Origin: Mycolicibacterium sp. CBMA 247
Lineage (GTDB): Bacteria; Actinomycetota; Actinomycetes; Mycobacteriales; Mycobacteriaceae
Direction of reading: 5' to 3'
Assembly (NCBI RefSeq): GCF_009729095.1
Contig: NZ_VTGX01000005.1
Location: 248,001-312,000 of the forward strand
DNA: 64,000 nucleotides
Part shown: positions 17,846-27,339 of the stretch, one piece after another
Position numbering within the stretch: position 1 is the first letter of the stretch
Layout: every line of letters starts with the position of its first letter
Position numbers and translations under genes: made by a program
The notes under the pieces: model-generated
The model's input: only the letters and a program-made list of their open reading frames with translations
Told to the model about the DNA's origin: nothing
Database searches by the model: none

Positions 17846-17856
17846 CAAATGATTTG
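17846..17856. promoter_or_regulatory. Perfect palindrome between gntR and the MBL hydrolase gene
   Basis: CAAAT-G-ATTTG is a perfect 11-base inverted repeat in GC-rich DNA, placed in the 74-base divergent promoter region. A one-mismatch copy sits at 16958-16968. Its size and position fit an FCD-type GntR operator. Confidence 0.65.
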
Positions 17857-17872
17857 TCTCATACGGTGAGCC

Positions 17873-18706
17873 ATGCAGAAGTGGACCATCGGCACACTGA
17901 CGATTCACGCTGTCCTTGAGACGGTGGTGCCGACCCGGCCGGACCGGCTGTTTCGCGGTCTGCCATCGGAGATGCCGCGCTGGCTGTACCCGCACTACGT
18001 CGACGACGCCGGCAATCTGCTGGTGGCCATCCAGTCGTTTTTCGTCGAATCCGGTGACGACCTCGTCGTTGTCGATTGCTGTTTCGGTGAAGGTCACGAC
18101 CTGCCGTATCAAATCCCCATGGATCCCGACCAGTATCGGCAGTCCTTGGCCGCGGCCGGATTCACACCCGGCGATGTGACCACCGTCGTCTGCACCCACC
18201 TTCACCTCGACCACGCCGGGCGCAACACGACCTTGCACGACGGGGCCTGGATTCCCACCTATCCCAATGCGACATACCTGCTCACCGCCGACGAGTACAC
18301 CTCGTGGCGACACTCCGCGGCGCCGAATCGCGCGGGGGCCGAGACAGTCGAACCGCTTGTCTCACACGATGTTCTGCGGCTGACCGAGATGGACCACGCG
18401 ATCACCGACGAGATCCGGTTGATTGCGACGCCCGGTCACACGCCGGGACATACCGCGGTGAGGATCGAATCAGGCGGGGAGGTGGCGGTGATCAGCGGCG
18501 ACGTCATCCACCACCCGGTCCAGATCACTCACCCGGAGGTGCAGGGCCTTCCCGACGAGGATCCCGCCGCGGCCGCGGCGACTCGTGATCGACTGCTGCA
18601 ACGTTGCGTCGACGAACAGGCCATCTTGTTCGGCACCCACTTCGCTGCCCCGACGGCAGGCACGGTCATATCGGACGACGACAGGCTGATGTGGGTGGCG
18701 GTCTAG
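17873..18706 (+). CDS. MBL-fold metallo-hydrolase (lactonase-like)
   Basis: 277 residues. The metallo-beta-lactamase zinc motif is THLHLDHAG (about residues 105-113), with further ligands in TPGHTPGH, SGDVIHH and the C-terminal GTHFAAPTAG. The general form fits quorum-quenching-lactonase-like or other hydrolases of the family; the substrate is unknown. It diverges from gntR and shares its palindrome. A hydrolase here could open a lactone or release a CoA ester for the ligase/aldolase pathway. ATG at 17873. Confidence 0.87.
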   Translation: MQKWTIGTLTIHAVLETVVPTRPDRLFRGLPSEMPRWLYPHYVDDAGNLLVAIQSFFVESGDDLVVVDCCFGEGHDLPYQIPMDPDQYRQSLAAAGFTPGDVTTVVCTHLHLDHAGRNTTLHDGAWIPTYPNATYLLTADEYTSWRHSAAPNRAGAETVEPLVSHDVLRLTEMDHAITDEIRLIATPGHTPGHTAVRIESGGEVAVISGDVIHHPVQITHPEVQGLPDEDPAAAAATRDRLLQRCVDEQAILFGTHFAAPTAGTVISDDDRLMWVAV

Positions 18707-18718
18707 CCGGCGAGTGTC

Positions 18719-19207
18719 CTAGTCCGCCGTGTGGACGATGAGGATGTCGACCCTGACTCGACGGGCGACGTCGGCGGGCACTGAGCCCAACAGGCGCCCG
18801 GCCACCGAGTTCAGTCCCACGTCGCCGACGACGATCAGATCTGCCTTGACCTCAGTAGCCAGTTTCACGAGTGCATCGACCGGCGCACCTTCGAGAGCCC
18901 GCTCGGCGATATCCTCCGCGCCGGCAGCCTTCGCCCGGTCGCGTGCCACCTGCAGGATCTCGTACACGGGGGCAGCCCCGTGCATCTTGTAGCCCTCGGT
19001 CCCGAGACTGTCAGCAGCGCGGGTGTCGACCACATGATCATGCGACGGCGGTCTCGACCAGCCGCCCTTTTCGACCACGGGTTGGTACGCGCTCGCGACG
19101 ATCAGCTTCGCGTTCTCCTGCGCGGCGATCATGCCGGCCCGGTCGACCGCGCGCAATGACGAGTCCGAGCCGTCGGTCCCGACAACTACCGTCCGATAGG
19201 TGCTCAT
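18719..19207 (-). CDS. Universal stress protein, single UspA domain
   Basis: 162 residues. The start MSTYRTVVVGTDGSDSS is typical, and the ATP-binding motif is near the end: ADLIVVGDVGLNSVAGRLLGSVPADVARR (G-2x-G-9x-G-S form). Mycobacterial Usp proteins of this type respond to hypoxia or redox stress. ATG at 19207 with GGAGA upstream. The upstream sequence contains GGACATTAATGCC at 19243-19255, which only loosely resembles a DosR box and is not claimed as one. The 293 bases up to the tRNA hold nothing else I recognise. Confidence 0.9.
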   Translation of the reverse strand: MSTYRTVVVGTDGSDSSLRAVDRAGMIAAQENAKLIVASAYQPVVEKGGWSRPPSHDHVVDTRAADSLGTEGYKMHGAAPVYEILQVARDRAKAAGAEDIAERALEGAPVDALVKLATEVKADLIVVGDVGLNSVAGRLLGSVPADVARRVRVDILIVHTAD

Positions 19208-19500
19208 GTCGTCTCCGGGCTGTCGGATTGCAAGGTCAAGCAGGACATTAATGCCTGTTGGGCCGGCGCACATCAGTCTTCCGCCAAGGGAAGTTGGGCT
19301 TCGCGGCTTCCGGTAAGGCAACGGCGCCGGCATCCAGGTATTGCCGCTTGCCGAAAATGGCTGGGCCAGTGATCTTTCGAATCGCCAAGACGGCCTGATA
19401 CCTCTGCTCAGCCAGGCTGTCAGGGATCAGCCGAAACACCGTCAGGGCATCACCCGAGGGCGAAACGTCGGGCATCACCCGACGTCAAACGCGGAAAAAG

Positions 19501-19574
19501 CGCCCCCGGCAGGAATCGAACCTGCGACCTAGGGATTAGAAGGCCCTTGCTCTATCCAACTGAGCTACGGAGGC
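19501..19574 (-). tRNA. tRNA-Arg (anticodon UCU)
   Basis: The minus strand folds as a tRNA: acceptor GCCTCCG/CGGGGGC, D-arm GCTC-AGTTGGATA-GAGC, anticodon arm AGGGC-CTTCTAA-TCCCT with TCT at positions 34-36, and T-arm GCAGG-TTCGATT-CCTGC. Base 31 (C) and base 39 (T) do not pair, the only stem mismatch. CCA is not encoded. A run of five T follows directly, suggesting a terminator. Confidence 0.93.
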
Positions 19575-19709
19575 AACGCCCGAAGAGTCTATCTCGCCGG
19601 GGGCTCACGCCACGCAATCCGTGTCACCGGCAAAGTCGACCCCCGGGGCCGGTGGCGGACTAGCGTGGACGCTGCACTTGGTGGCCAGGGGAGGGGAGAG
19701 GACCACGTT

Positions 19710-21179
19710 ATGAGCGACGTGCCGGAGTTGGACGCGGCCGGACTGCCCGAAGAGTTGAGTGCAGTCGATCAGCTGCTGCATCGGGGAGAGGCAAACCCGC
19801 GCACCCGGTCCGGGATCATGGGCGTCGAGATTCTCGACACCACACCAGATTGGGACCGTTTCCGCGCCCGCCTGGAGCACGCGTCGCGAAAGGTACTGCG
19901 GCTGCGTCAGAAGGTCGTCATGCCCACCTTGCCCACGGCCCGTCCGCGCTGGGTCGTCGACCCCGACTTCAATCTCGACTATCACGTGCGCCGCGTGCGG
20001 GTACCGGCACCGGGCACGGTGCGCGATGTGTTCGACCTGGCCGAGGTGGCGATGCAGTCTCCGATGGACATCACCCGCCCGCTGTGGAGTGCCACGCTGG
20101 TCGAAGGGCTGGCCGACGGGCGAGCAGCCACCATGCTGCACCTGAGCCACGCGGTCTCCGACGGTGTCGGCGGCGTCGAGATGTTCGCCAGCATCTACGA
20201 CGTCGAACGCGATCCGGAACCCACCGCGGACGCACCGCTGCCCATCCCGCAGGACCTGTCGCCCAACGACCTGATGCGTCACGGCATCAACCGGCTCCCC
20301 GGCTCGATCGCCGGTGGCGTCCTGGGCGCGCTCGGACAGGCGGCCCGCGCGGCGAGCAAGGTGGTGCGCGACCCGGTCTCGGCCGTCAGCGGTGTGGTCG
20401 ATTACGCGATGTCCGGTGCCCGGGTGATGAGCCCGGTCGCCCACCCGTCGCCCCTGCTGCGTCGGCGCAGTTTGTCCTCGCGCTCGGAGGCGATCGACAT
20501 CCCGTTCGCTGACCTGCACCGGGCGGCCAAGGCGGCCGGCGGTTCGATCAACGACGCCTATCTGGCGGGACTGTGCGGCGCGCTGCGTCTCTACCACGAC
20601 GCCATGGGCATCCCGTTGGAGACGCTGCCGATGGCGGTGCCGGTCAACCTCCGCTCCGAGGACGACCCGTCCGGGGGCAACCGCTTCGCCGGGGTCAACC
20701 TGGCCGCGCCGATCGGGATCATCGACCCGCAGACCCGGATCAAGGCCGTCCGGTCGGAGATGACCAATAAGCGCGAGGAGCGCGCCATCGACATCGTCGG
20801 CTCCATCGCGCCGGTGCTGAGCCTGTTGCCCGATGCGGTGCTCGAGTCGGTGGCCGGGTCGGTGGTGAACTCCGACGTGCAAGCCAGCAATGTCCCGGTC
20901 TATCCCGGGGACACCTTCATCGCGGGGGCAAAGATCCTGCGCCACTACGGAATGGGCCCGTTGCCGGGGGTGGCCATGATGGTGGTGTTGATCTCGAGGT
21001 CCGGGTACATCACCGTCACGGCCCGCTACGACCGGGCCGCCATCACCGACGAGGCGCTGTTCGCTCGGTGTCTGCTGGCAGGTTTCGACGAGGTGCTGGC
21101 GCTCGGGGGCGACGGCCGTGCTGCGCCGGCCTCGTTCGACGGCGAGACGTCGGCGACGGACGGGAGTGCCGCACAGTGA
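19710..21179 (+). CDS. Wax ester synthase/diacylglycerol acyltransferase (WS/DGAT)
   Basis: 489 residues. The catalytic HHxxxDG-type motif appears as LSHAVSDGVGG (about residues 132-142). PLWSATLVEGLADG before it, and the late SNVPVYPGDTFIAGAKI region, are family landmarks. It makes triacylglycerol or wax esters from acyl-CoA at the membrane. The ATG at 19710 follows GGGGAGAGG. In M. tuberculosis the corresponding gene is Rv2484c, also directly followed by plsC and plsB2. The stop overlaps the next gene's GTG by four bases. Confidence 0.9.
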   Translation: MSDVPELDAAGLPEELSAVDQLLHRGEANPRTRSGIMGVEILDTTPDWDRFRARLEHASRKVLRLRQKVVMPTLPTARPRWVVDPDFNLDYHVRRVRVPAPGTVRDVFDLAEVAMQSPMDITRPLWSATLVEGLADGRAATMLHLSHAVSDGVGGVEMFASIYDVERDPEPTADAPLPIPQDLSPNDLMRHGINRLPGSIAGGVLGALGQAARAASKVVRDPVSAVSGVVDYAMSGARVMSPVAHPSPLLRRRSLSSRSEAIDIPFADLHRAAKAAGGSINDAYLAGLCGALRLYHDAMGIPLETLPMAVPVNLRSEDDPSGGNRFAGVNLAAPIGIIDPQTRIKAVRSEMTNKREERAIDIVGSIAPVLSLLPDAVLESVAGSVVNSDVQASNVPVYPGDTFIAGAKILRHYGMGPLPGVAMMVVLISRSGYITVTARYDRAAITDEALFARCLLAGFDEVLALGGDGRAAPASFDGETSATDGSAAQ

Positions 21180-22798
21180 GTTCAGCAGACGAGTCCTCCG
21201 CGCGCCGCGGTACCGAGCAGATGCGGCTGCCGGGCACTCTGGCCGAGATCGAGGGGAGCCCGGAGGGGCCGGAGATCGGCGCGTTCTTCGACCTGGACGG
21301 AACCCTGGTGGCCGGCTTCACCGGGGTGATCATGACCCGGGACAGGTTGCGCCGCGGCCAGATGAGCGTCGGGGAGTTCATCGGGATGGTGCAGGCCGGG
21401 CTCAATCACCAGTTGGGGCGATCGGAGTTCGAGGACTTGATCGGCAAGGGCGCCCGGATGCTGCGCGGCAATTCGCTCAGCGATCTCGATGAGCTGGGTG
21501 AGCGGCTGTTCGTTCAGCATGTGCGGGGCCGCATGTATCCGGAGATGCGCGCGATGGTGCGCGCCCACATGGCCCGTGGCCACACCGTGGTGCTGAGCTC
21601 TTCGGCGCTCACGGTTCAGGTGGAGCCCGTTGCTCGGTTCTTAGGCATCGACAACGTCTTGTGCAACAGGTTCGAGACCGACGAGGACGGTCTGATCACC
21701 GGGGAAGTCACGACACCGATCATCTGGGGTGCCGGTAAAGCCCGTGCGGTGCAGAACTTTTCGGCGGCCAACGGGGTCGACCTGACCAAGAGCTACTTCT
21801 ACGCCGATGGCGACGAGGATGTCGCCCTGATGTACCTGGTGGGCAATCCGCGGCCGACGAATCCGGATGGCAAGCTGGCCGCGGTCGCCGCCAAACGCGG
21901 CTGGCCGGTGCTGAAGTTCAGCAGCCGCAGCGGCAGCAGCCCGGTCGCGCACCTGCGCACGTTGGCCAGCCTGGCCGCCATCCCGACGGTCGCTGCCGGT
22001 GCGATCGGACTCGGGTTGCTGACCCGCAACAAGCGCGTGGGGGTCAACTTCTTCACCTCGAACTGGAGCAAGCTGCTCATGCTCACCACCGGCATCGAGC
22101 TCAACGTCCTCGGCGAGGACAACCTGACCGCGCAACGCCCCGCGGTGTTCATCTTCAATCACCGCAACCAGGCCGACCCCATGATCGCGGGCCGGCTGGT
22201 CGGGGTGGACTTCACCGGCGTCGGGAAAAAGGAGCTGGAGCACAACCCGTTGATGGGTCCGCTGGGGAAGGTGATGGATGCGGCATTCATCGACCGCGAC
22301 GACCCGGAAAAAGCCGTCGAAGGCCTGCGCAAGGTGGAAGAGCTTGCCCGCAAAGGCTTGTCGATCCTGATCGCTCCCGAGGGGACCCGGCTCGACACCA
22401 CCGAGGTCGGTGCGTTCAAGAAGGGACCGTTCCGCATCGCCATGGCCGCAGGCATTCCGATCGTGCCGATCGTCATCCACAACGCCGAGGTGATCGCGGC
22501 CCGCGATTCCAGCACGTTCAACCCGGGCACGGTGGACGTCGCGGTCTATCCGCCGATCCCGGTGGACGACTGGACCGTCGACAACCTCACCGACCGCATC
22601 GCCGAGGTCCGCCAGATCTACCTCGACACCCTGAAATCCTGGCCGCAGGACGAACTGCCCACGTTCGACATCTACGCCCGTGCGACGCCGGCCAAGAAGG
22701 CCGCCCCGCGCCGGGCCGCGAAGAAAGCTCCCGCGAAAAAGGCCGCGCCAAAGACGGATACCGCGGGTTCCCAGTCGAACACCGAGGGCCGGCCGTGA
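21176..22798 (+). CDS. plsC: Bifunctional HAD phosphatase/1-acylglycerol-3-phosphate acyltransferase
   Basis: 540 residues. Residues about 30-260 are a HAD-IB domain (DLDGTLV with the nucleophile Asp, SSSALTVQVEPVA, then YADGDEDVALM). Residues about 300-500 are a PlsC acyltransferase with HRNQADP (H-x4-D) and APEGTR. This fusion matches Rv2483c. It would acylate lysophosphatidate and possibly dephosphorylate a lipid or serine phosphate. The tail (about 505-540) is Lys/Ala-rich, resembling histone-like tails and probably disordered. GTG at 21176 overlaps the previous stop. Confidence 0.9.
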   Translation: MSSADESSARRGTEQMRLPGTLAEIEGSPEGPEIGAFFDLDGTLVAGFTGVIMTRDRLRRGQMSVGEFIGMVQAGLNHQLGRSEFEDLIGKGARMLRGNSLSDLDELGERLFVQHVRGRMYPEMRAMVRAHMARGHTVVLSSSALTVQVEPVARFLGIDNVLCNRFETDEDGLITGEVTTPIIWGAGKARAVQNFSAANGVDLTKSYFYADGDEDVALMYLVGNPRPTNPDGKLAAVAAKRGWPVLKFSSRSGSSPVAHLRTLASLAAIPTVAAGAIGLGLLTRNKRVGVNFFTSNWSKLLMLTTGIELNVLGEDNLTAQRPAVFIFNHRNQADPMIAGRLVGVDFTGVGKKELEHNPLMGPLGKVMDAAFIDRDDPEKAVEGLRKVEELARKGLSILIAPEGTRLDTTEVGAFKKGPFRIAMAAGIPIVPIVIHNAEVIAARDSSTFNPGTVDVAVYPPIPVDDWTVDNLTDRIAEVRQIYLDTLKSWPQDELPTFDIYARATPAKKAAPRRAAKKAPAKKAAPKTDTAGSQSNTEGRP

Positions 22799-25143
22799 CC
22801 TCAGGAGTCGACGATTTCGCCAGCTTCACCACCACTGACGATGCGTTGGTGCTCGCGTCGGTGTCCTCACCGGCCGAATTCGAACTGCTCAACGACTGGC
22901 TCAAGGCGCAGCGGCGCGAACACCCCGACTCGACGGTCGAGGTACTGCAGTTGCCGGCCACCGACGAACCCGCGCCCGGGGCGGTGGCCCGATTGGTCGA
23001 GGAACTCGAGGCCGACGAGGACCGGCTGGTGGTTCCGGTCCGGGTGTTCTGGGTGCCCGCCGGGTTACCCACCCGATTGAAGGTGGTCGGGCTGATCGCC
23101 GGCCGCGACACGTACCGGCCCCCGGAGGCCCTGCAGCGGCGCGTCCTGCGCAAGAACCCGTCTCGTGCCCGGGTGGTGGCCGGCGAACCGGCCAAGGTGT
23201 CCGAGCTGCGCAAGCAGTGGAGTGAGACGACTGTCGCGGAAAACCCCAGGGAATTCGCAAGATTCGTGCTGCGTCGGGCGGTACTGGCGATCGAGAGGGT
23301 GGAACTTCGCCTCCTCGGCCCCGAATACAAGTCGCCGCGGCTGGTCAAGCCGGAGATGCTCGACTCGGCGCGCTTCCGCCAAGGCCTGGAACAGATTCCG
23401 GGGGCGACGGTGGAGAAGGCCGGCGAGATGCTCGACGAGCTCTCCACCGGATGGAGCCGCTTCTCGGTGGATCTGATCCCAACCTTGGGCCGGGCCATCT
23501 TCAGCCGGGGATTCGATCCGCGCATCGACTACGACCGCTCCGAGATCGAGTCGATGCGTCATGCCCTGGAACAGCATCCGGCGGTGCTGCTGTTCTCCCA
23601 CCGGTCCTATCTCGACGGGGTCATCGTCCCGGTGGCGATGCAGGAGAACCGACTGCCGCCGGTCTACACGTTCGCCGGGATCAACCTGTCGTTCGGCCTG
23701 ATGGGTCCGCTGTTCCGGCATTCCGGCGTCATCTTCCTGCGCCGCAAACTCGACGACCCCCTGTACAAGTACGTGCTGCGGCAATACGTCGGCTACATCG
23801 TGGAGAAGCGGTTCAACCTGAACTGGTCGATCGAGGGAACCCGGTCACGGACCGGAAAGATGTTGCCGCCGAAGCTCGGACTGCTCGCGTACGTCGCCAA
23901 CGCCTACCTCGACGGCCGCAGTGACGACATCCTGCTGCAGCCGGTGTCGATCAGTTTCGACCAGCTGCACGAGACGGCCGAGTACGCCGCGTACGCCCGC
24001 GGTGGCGAGAAGACGCCCGAGGGGCTCAGCTGGCTGTACAACTTCATCAAGGCCCAGGGCGAGCGTAACTACGGCAAGATCTATGTCCGCTTCCCCGAGG
24101 CGGTTTCGATGCGCGAGCATCTGGGTGAGCCGAACGGCGAGATGGCCCACGACGAGGCGGCCAAACGCCTGGCGATGCAGAAGATGGCCTTCGAGGTGGC
24201 CTGGCGGATCCTTCGGGTCACCCCGGTCAATGCGACCAACCTGGTCTCGGCGCTGCTGCTGGGTGCCCGGGGGGTCGCCCTGACCCTCGATCAGCTGCAT
24301 CACACGCTGCAGGATTCGCTGGATTACCTGGAGCGCAAGAACACCCCGATGACCAACAGTGCACTGCGGCTGCGCACCGCCGAGGGGGTGCGCTCGGCCG
24401 TCGACGCCCTCTCCGGCGGGCACCCCGTGACGATGGTGGACAGCGGGCGCGAACCGGTGTGGCGGATCGCACCCGAGGACGAACTGGAGGCGGCGTTCTA
24501 CCGCAATTCACTGATCCATGCCTTCCAGGAGACCTCGATCGTCGAGCTGGCCCTGGCACATGCCGCCCGTGTCGCCGACGACCCGCTGCAGGCGTTCTGG
24601 GACCAGGTGATGCGGCTGCGCGATCTGCTCAAGTTCGATTTCTATTTCGCCGATTCGGCGGCCTTCCACGACAACGTCGCCGAAGAGATGTCGTGGTACG
24701 AGCATTGGGAAGACAAGGTCTCCGCCGGGGGCGACGAGATCTATCAAATATTGCGGAGCAAGCGACCGCTACTGGTGGGCGCCATGTTGCGTCCGTTCTT
24801 CGAGGCCTACGGGATCGTCGCCGACGTGCTGCGCGATGCGCCGCCCGAGATCGGTGAACAGGACTTGACGAAGCGTGCGCTGGGAGTCGGACGACAGTAC
24901 GTAGCTCAGGGTCGGGTGGGCAGCAACGAGTCGGTCTCGGCGTTGCTGTTCGCCACCGCGCGACAGGTGGCGGCCGATCAGGACCTGCTGACCAGCGGCC
25001 CGGACCTGCAGGCGCGCCGGAGGGCCTTCCGTGACGAGCTGCGGGGGATCGTCGCCGACATGGACAAGGTCGACGAGATCGCGCGTGAGCAGTTCTACTA
25101 CCGGGAGAAGCGACGTCGCGCCCATCGAGACGGGTCGGACTAG
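22795..25143 (+). CDS. plsB2: Glycerol-3-phosphate acyltransferase
   Basis: 782 residues, the length of bacterial PlsB. The acyltransferase motifs are HRSYLDG (H-x4-D, about residues 266-272), then FLRRKLDDPLYKYVLRQYVG, then the glycerol-phosphate-binding IEGTRSRTGK. It catalyses the first step of phospholipid and triacylglycerol synthesis at the membrane. It corresponds to Rv2482c and overlaps plsC by four bases (GTGA), completing a three-gene lipid operon. In M. tuberculosis the SSB-like gene Rv2478c follows after a few genes; here more than 35 kb intervene. Confidence 0.93.
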   Translation: MTSGVDDFASFTTTDDALVLASVSSPAEFELLNDWLKAQRREHPDSTVEVLQLPATDEPAPGAVARLVEELEADEDRLVVPVRVFWVPAGLPTRLKVVGLIAGRDTYRPPEALQRRVLRKNPSRARVVAGEPAKVSELRKQWSETTVAENPREFARFVLRRAVLAIERVELRLLGPEYKSPRLVKPEMLDSARFRQGLEQIPGATVEKAGEMLDELSTGWSRFSVDLIPTLGRAIFSRGFDPRIDYDRSEIESMRHALEQHPAVLLFSHRSYLDGVIVPVAMQENRLPPVYTFAGINLSFGLMGPLFRHSGVIFLRRKLDDPLYKYVLRQYVGYIVEKRFNLNWSIEGTRSRTGKMLPPKLGLLAYVANAYLDGRSDDILLQPVSISFDQLHETAEYAAYARGGEKTPEGLSWLYNFIKAQGERNYGKIYVRFPEAVSMREHLGEPNGEMAHDEAAKRLAMQKMAFEVAWRILRVTPVNATNLVSALLLGARGVALTLDQLHHTLQDSLDYLERKNTPMTNSALRLRTAEGVRSAVDALSGGHPVTMVDSGREPVWRIAPEDELEAAFYRNSLIHAFQETSIVELALAHAARVADDPLQAFWDQVMRLRDLLKFDFYFADSAAFHDNVAEEMSWYEHWEDKVSAGGDEIYQILRSKRPLLVGAMLRPFFEAYGIVADVLRDAPPEIGEQDLTKRALGVGRQYVAQGRVGSNESVSALLFATARQVAADQDLLTSGPDLQARRRAFRDELRGIVADMDKVDEIAREQFYYREKRRRAHRDGSD

Positions 25144-25218
25144 CCGGCGGACTGGCCATCGCCGCGGATTTCGCCTGGCGGCGGAGGCGTGGTGTCGCCC
25201 ACGCCATACCCTTGGACC

Positions 25219-27258
25219 ATGACTTCTCCCGGCCAGGTGACCGCATCCCGCGTGCGTAACAGCGTGGTGTGGCCCGTGCTGGTCGGTGTGGGCCTGCTGG
25301 CCGGGGCGGTCGCCGCGGGCATCGGTGCAATGTCACTGGCCGACGCCCTGACCGCCACCGGTCTGCCCGATCCCGGCCCGGTCACCACCTACGGCCTGCC
25401 GTTCGTGCGCGCCGCGGGTGAGATCGCCGCCGTCGTCGCGGTGGGGGCTTTCCTGTTCGCGGCCTTCCTGGTGGCACCGCAGACCAACGGCGTGCTCGAC
25501 GTAGCCGGCTATCGGGCTTTGCGGCTCGGCTCGGCGGCCTCAGGTGTGTGGACGGTCTGCGCGGCACTGCTGGTTCCGCTGACGATCTCCGACGTGTCCG
25601 GGCAGCCGCTGCTCGATCACCTCGGCCCGGTGGACGTGTGGTCGGTGGCCGGCCTGGTCGATATCGCGGCCGCGTGGCGCTGGACGGCGATCCTGGCAGC
25701 TGCCGTCACGATCGCCAGCCTGCCGGTGCTGCGGTGGGCGTGGACACCGATGCTGCTGGCCGGGTCGCTGCTCACCCTGATGCCACTGGTGCTGACCGGA
25801 CACTCGTCGGCCGGCGGCGCCCACGATCTGGCCACCAACAGCCTGTTCATCCACCTGGTCGCCGCTGCGCTGTGGGCCGGCGGACTGCTGGCGCTGCTGG
25901 CCCACGCCATGCGGGGCGGGTCTGACGGCTCCAACACCGCCCTGGCCGCGCGCCGCTTTTCGGCGCTGGCCCTGTGGTGTTTCGTCGGGATGGCCATCAG
26001 CGGGGTGCTCAACGCACTGGTGCGGATTCAAGTACCCGATCTGGTGCGCACCAACTACGGCTGGTTGGTGGTGGCCAAGATCGTGGCGCTGACCCTGCTC
26101 GGCGTGCTGGGTTGGCGGCAGCGCCGGGTCAGCCTGACCGCCCTGGCGGCCGATCCCGACGCGCGCGCACCGCTCATCCGGTTGGCGCTGACCGAGGCCG
26201 CACTGTTCGGCGTCACGTTCGGTATCGCCGTCGGGCTGGGCCGCACCCCACCGCCGCCTGAAGCGAAGATCCCCAGCGCCACCGAGGTCGCGATCGGATA
26301 CGACTTGGCGGGACCCCCGACGGTGGCCCGGGTGTTGTTCGACTGGCGGTTCGACCTCCTGTTCGGAACCGCGGCGATCGTCGCTGCGGCGGTGTACCTG
26401 ACCGCGGTGTACCGACTGCGCCGCCGAGGTGATGCCTGGCCGGTTGGCCGCGTGGTTGCCTGGCTGCTGGGCTGTGCCGCGCTGTTGTTCACCACATCGT
26501 CGGGCCTAGGCCGCTACATGCCGGCGATGTTCAGCGTGCACATGGTCGCGCACATGCTGTTGTCGATGCTGGTCCCGGTGCTGCTCGTGCTCGGCGGGCC
26601 CGTCACCCTGGCCCTGCGCGCGCTGCCCGCCGCGGGCCGCGGATCGCCACCGGGCGCCCGGGAATGGCTGCTGGCCGCCCTGCATTCGCGGGTGTCGCAG
26701 TTCCTGACGCATCCGGTGGTGGCGACCGTGCTGTTCGTGGCCGGGTTCTACGGCCTCTACTTCGGCGGCATCTTCGATGCCGCGGTCAGCAACCACGCCG
26801 CACACCTCCTGATGAACGTTCACTTCCTGCTCTCGGGCTACCTGTTCTACTGGGTGGTCATCGGCATCGACCCGACCCCGAGGCCCATCCCGCACCTGGC
26901 CAAGATCGGCATGGTGTTCTCCTCACTGCCGCTGCACGCGTTCTTCGGCGTGGTGATGATGGGCATGGACACCGTCCTCGGCGCGCCGTTCTACCGCTCA
27001 TTGCAGTTGCCCTGGCACACCGATCTGCTGGGGGACCAGCACCTTGGTGGCGCCATCGCCTGGGCGGCGGGCGAGGTCCCGCTGGTCATCGTGATGCTGG
27101 CGCTGCTGATCCAATGGCGGCGCAGCGATCAGCGCACCGCCACGCGGTTGGACCGGGCCGCCGACCGCGACGACGACGCCGATCTGGCGGCCTACAACGC
27201 CATGCTGACCGAAATGGCCCGCCGAGATTCGCCCGGACACGACCCGGCAGACCGATAA
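25219..27258 (+). CDS. CopD-CtaG fusion membrane protein
   Basis: 679 residues with about 14-16 hydrophobic segments. The N-terminal half (to about residue 330) resembles the copper-resistance CopD domain, with LFIHLVAAALWAGGLLALL. The C-terminal half resembles cytochrome c oxidase assembly protein CtaG (caa3 type), with MPAMFSVHMVAHMLLSMLVPVLLVLGGP and His-rich motifs such as NHAAHLLMNVHFLLSGYLFYW. The architecture matches Rv0102. Conserved His/Met residues probably handle copper. ATG at 25219. A second copy begins at the window's left edge (start 165, minus). Confidence 0.88.
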   Translation: MTSPGQVTASRVRNSVVWPVLVGVGLLAGAVAAGIGAMSLADALTATGLPDPGPVTTYGLPFVRAAGEIAAVVAVGAFLFAAFLVAPQTNGVLDVAGYRALRLGSAASGVWTVCAALLVPLTISDVSGQPLLDHLGPVDVWSVAGLVDIAAAWRWTAILAAAVTIASLPVLRWAWTPMLLAGSLLTLMPLVLTGHSSAGGAHDLATNSLFIHLVAAALWAGGLLALLAHAMRGGSDGSNTALAARRFSALALWCFVGMAISGVLNALVRIQVPDLVRTNYGWLVVAKIVALTLLGVLGWRQRRVSLTALAADPDARAPLIRLALTEAALFGVTFGIAVGLGRTPPPPEAKIPSATEVAIGYDLAGPPTVARVLFDWRFDLLFGTAAIVAAAVYLTAVYRLRRRGDAWPVGRVVAWLLGCAALLFTTSSGLGRYMPAMFSVHMVAHMLLSMLVPVLLVLGGPVTLALRALPAAGRGSPPGAREWLLAALHSRVSQFLTHPVVATVLFVAGFYGLYFGGIFDAAVSNHAAHLLMNVHFLLSGYLFYWVVIGIDPTPRPIPHLAKIGMVFSSLPLHAFFGVVMMGMDTVLGAPFYRSLQLPWHTDLLGDQHLGGAIAWAAGEVPLVIVMLALLIQWRRSDQRTATRLDRAADRDDDADLAAYNAMLTEMARRDSPGHDPADR

Positions 27259-27294
27259 CAACCTGTCCTATCGCCCGTGATCGACCTTCAGCGA

Positions 27295-27326
27295 CGATCC
27301 GCACCCCCCAGGGGTGGTGCGGATCG
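27295..27326. terminator. Hairpin between convergent copD-ctaG and mgtA
   Basis: CGATCCGCACC (27295-27305) pairs with GGTGCGGATCG (27316-27326) around a CCCCAGGGGT-type loop. There is no T tract, as is usual for mycobacterial intrinsic terminators. It can serve both genes. Confidence 0.7.
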
Positions 27327-27339
27327 CCGCGGAGCGGTC

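Noticed and set aside
19243..19255. Possible DosR box upstream of the universal stress protein gene
   Set aside because: GGACATTAATGCC matches only one half of the consensus well.
19248..19478. 76-codon minus frame between the stress-protein gene and the tRNA
   Set aside because: No family similarity seen and poor start; likely noncoding.
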